Part shown: in pieces, positions 61,601-64,000 of the stretch
How positions within the stretch are numbered: position 1 is the stretch's first letter
Layout: every line of letters begins with the position of its first letter
Origin: Carnegiea gigantea
Lineage: Eukaryota; Streptophyta; Magnoliopsida; Caryophyllales; Cactaceae
Direction of reading: 5' to 3'
Assembly: GCA_029747015.1 (NCBI GenBank)
Contig: JAKOGI010000001.1
Coordinates: 1 to 64,000, forward strand
DNA: 64,000 nt
Made by a program: the position numbers and the translations under genes
Notes under the pieces: generated by a model
Told to the model about the DNA's origin: nothing
Seen by the model: the letters and a program-made list of their open reading frames with translations, nothing else
The model's database searches: none

Positions 61601-62763
61601 ATCCCAATGAGTCATTGAACCTAATAGAAGCTATTAAACTCACTAAACTTGGTATTTTCTATGTGAAATCCATAATTGATTTAAAGTTCATAAACAAGCT
61701 CCCAAATTATATACTTGTCTTCTTCTTTCTCACTAATCAAGCTAAAAGCTTTATGAAAGTCCATGAATATTTATTTTTCCTTTAAATGACCTTAGTTGGT
61801 TCAAAATACACAAAATGAGTGTATGATCAATCTCACTCAATCTTTATTGTTGCTCTTTACACAATTACTCAAGATAACTCCAAAAATCAGCAAACTCAAA
61901 ATGCTCAACCACAATTCATGAAATCTTCCAGGAAATTTGAAAATAATATGGGAAACCTACAGTAAATTCTTTAGAATTTTCCAGTAAGTATACGCTGCAC
62001 AGAAATTGCAATAACAACCCAATTTACACCAAAGCAAGTCAGTTCATTTCAAAAATTCATAACTTTTAGCCTTAACCACAAATGAAAACCTAAAACTCTA
62101 ATATGGAAAGATTAAGAAGTCCTGAAAAACTTTTATTTGCAACACAAAATATGATTCCCACAATAGGGTTCCCAAAATGGGGTCAGAACACAAGTATGTC
62201 AGTTTTAGTTGAACCTACGCAGTTCTAGAAAAATAGCCATAACTTTTTCCACAAAACTCGAATTAAGGCAATTCAAAAGAAATTTGAAATATAACACACT
62301 GCTCTATCTACCCATCAAAAATCATAATTTTTATGTGGGCCAATCATTACCAATTTAATCTCAAATTCACCTCTATTTTCTGCCATTTTTAACCCTCACT
62401 GTTTTTGATTTCTCCTCTTTTTTCCACATAAATCCTCACTTGAAATCATTCCAAATCACCAAAAACATCATCATAATCATCAATAAGACTAAAGATTATA
62501 AAATTATTACAAACAATACAAATCCATCACTTGACTTAAGCTAACTTGATCATGAAAAAATCCTAACCTTAACATGCTTCAAGCTCAACCCTACCATGAT
62601 CGATATCCCTAAAATTAATAAATTTTACATGATAACATCTATTTTGATCTCAAGAACATAAAACATAACTAAAACAATCATAAAAACTAAAAACACATTA
62701 AAATGAAGTTAGGGTTTACTCACTTTGCTTGAAGAAAAGTAGGTGAAAGTAGTGTTTGATGCT
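58626..62763 (-). repeat. Tandem duplication of about 2.06 kb inside the LTR
   Basis: Unit 1 is 58626-60685 and unit 2 about 60686-62763. Both start 'tgctcattattatctggatgt', and the joint lies in 'ggatgctcatt', whose 'gatgct' also ends unit 2. The units are alike along their whole length but differ by many substitutions. Unit 1 lacks about 17 bp ('gattcattgataaactc') that unit 2 and the plus-orientation LTR both have. Confidence 0.88.
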
Positions 62764-63108
62764 TAAGGGGTTGTGGGGATGGCTGGTGGATGCCTTAGTG
62801 GCCAGAGGGTGGCTGGCTGGTGGCTGGAACATGGCTACTGTAGTTACCCATGGGTTAGGAGAGAGAAAGGGGAGAGATATGTGTGTGTTGTCTTGCTTGG
62901 TTAGAAATAAATCAATATACTTAGCTAGTATTTAACCTTCCATAAAGTAGCTCTTTGGCAAACCATGGTTAAGTTTAAGGTTATGTTTAAATCATGGTTA
63001 ACAAGGCAGCTTGTTGGGCTATAATTGGTTTGTATGTTTTGGGCCCGGGAAGGGAAGTAAAACATATGCAATGGAATTTTCGTAGCATTAAATTAAATTT
63101 TTGTAAGG

Positions 63109-63152
63109 TTATAATAATAATAATGATGATGATGATGATGATGATGATGATA
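63109..63152. repeat. (ATA)n(GAT)n microsatellite in LTR
   Basis: Short ATA run followed by about nine GAT units, at the position equivalent to the (ATT)n of the plus-orientation LTR. Confidence 0.92.
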
Positions 63153-63516
63153 ATATTAATAATTCCTTAAACCATAATTATCGAGGCCTACTATCGATTC
63201 ACCCCATATTTAATCAATCAATGAAACTTGAATTAGCCATCAACGAAACTTGAATTGCAAAATGGAACCCAAATAAGATATCTCCCAACTGAAATGATTA
63301 AATACGATCAATGAAAGCAAAAAATTTAAATGACATAAGGTAATTCAGTAAATACCTAAATTGAGTGCAATTGAATTAATAAACATGATTTGGTTGAACA
63401 AATAACCATAAGTGATTAAATCAATAAACATGTTTAATTAAATAAATAAACATAAATAATTAAATAAATAAATATGATTTAAATAAATAAATATGGGTTA
63501 GGGTTGGGTTATTACA

Positions 63517-64000
63517 ACCTTCCCCCTTTACAGAGTTTCGTCCTCGAAACTTATGATTTTGATAATGTATGCAATACTACCTCAAGTAGGGATAGTTAGT
63601 TTTCACTGCTTCCCTCCAAAAAGGTATTATTAGTCCAAAGTACATAGCTGCTTAATCCTGCGATCGAGTATCTAGATCCTCAGTGACGTCACTGGCTCGA
63701 TAACTTTGGTTCAAAAGTGATATTCTCTTCAAAAGAAAAACTTGTTATAGCAAAGGAGGTACTCTACTCTATTGGTTTTCTGTTTTAACCACTAATAAGT
63801 ATGGAAACCATTGTATTTTCTAATAAGTACTTAGATACTGACTCATAAAGTCCAATGTAATGAAGACTCAATTATCTCTAATATTCAGTCTCTTGACACC
63901 CTTAACTAGAGAAGCCCTTTGGAATACTCTATATCTCATCTGAGCTTTAATTGTCTCCTTTTTTCGTAAAAATGATCATATGACTCTTGTGTAGTCCTTG
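63517..64000 (-). pseudogene. 3' end of gypsy pol, second family (runs off window)
   Basis: A polypurine tract (gtaaagggggaaggt on the minus strand) lies at 63517-63531. The pol frame reads SFEDETL and ends with TAA at 63528-63530, like the SFEGETL end of the 11-31 kb family. A piece near 63640-63675 reads ILDRRIKQL, the lead-in to the chromodomain-like tail. The chromodomain itself is mostly missing or frameshifted between them. The rest lies beyond the right edge. Confidence 0.75.

Larger units (their letters stand above)
58086..63516 (-). repeat. LTR of second gypsy family, minus orientation, enlarged
   Basis: It starts TGTAACTCCCCC and ends GGGTTATTACA on the plus strand and matches the reverse complement of 52754-56142. 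It is 5431 bp because of an internal duplication of about 2060 bp; without it the length is near 3370, like its partner. A polypurine tract and the end of a pol gene follow on the right, so it is the 3' LTR of a minus-strand element whose body lies beyond the window. Confidence 0.88.

Overview
The window is nuclear DNA of a flowering plant, most likely a eudicot. It is AT-rich, its only recognisable host gene is split by an intron, and about two thirds of it is transposable elements of plant-specific types. The host gene is red chlorophyll catabolite reductase (RCCR, the ACD2 family), the chloroplast enzyme that follows pheophorbide a oxygenase in chlorophyll breakdown. Two copies look intact (38103-39628 and 48605-50133). 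A third is an exon-2-only pseudogene (40690-41324). Segments matching RCCR downstream flank also occur at the left edge (1206-2765), so another copy may have lain to the left. I see no tRNA, rRNA, CRISPR or prokaryotic operon structure.

Layout. 1-6.7 kb: microsatellites, a small MITE, RCCR-flank duplications and featureless AT-rich sequence. 6.7-9.8 kb: a CACTA transposon with CACTA/TAGTG ends and a 3-bp ATA target duplication, carrying only the N-terminal part of a TNP2-type transposase. 11.2-31.8 kb: a tandem Ty3/gypsy array, LTR-internal-LTR-internal-LTR, coding on the minus strand and flanked by one perfect 5-bp target duplication (aaata). Both internal regions carry gag, protease, RT, RNase H, integrase and a chromodomain-like tail, plus an unrecognised acidic ORF upstream of gag. 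The middle LTR holds a later TG...CA insertion of about 1.4 kb. 32.8-37.7 kb: a minus-strand relative of that insertion, split by a full-length LINE (33770-37502) with a 21-bp target duplication.

38-42 kb: RCCR copy A and pseudogene B. 42.1-48.0 kb: a decayed PIF/Harbinger transposon with a Myb-like ORF1, a DDE transposase and an internal tandem repeat of about 385 bp. 48.2-51.2 kb: RCCR copy C and its 3' flank. 51.6-52.2 kb: a non-autonomous hAT-like element. 52.5-64 kb: a truncated LINE tail, then two LTRs of a second related gypsy family in opposite orientation, 1.9 kb apart. The right-hand LTR contains a 2.06-kb internal tandem duplication, and the 3' end of its pol leaves the window at the right edge.

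The most notable points are: (1) a three-LTR, two-body gypsy array with outer target duplication and premature stops shared by both bodies, which points to unequal recombination after insertion; (2) RCCR copies whose promoter, exon 1 and intron are far more alike than exon 2, the catalytic exon; (3) an extra ORF upstream of gag kept in both gypsy bodies; and (4) a long inverted LTR pair that could be transcribed into a hairpin. All similarity statements are alignments by eye, not computed values.
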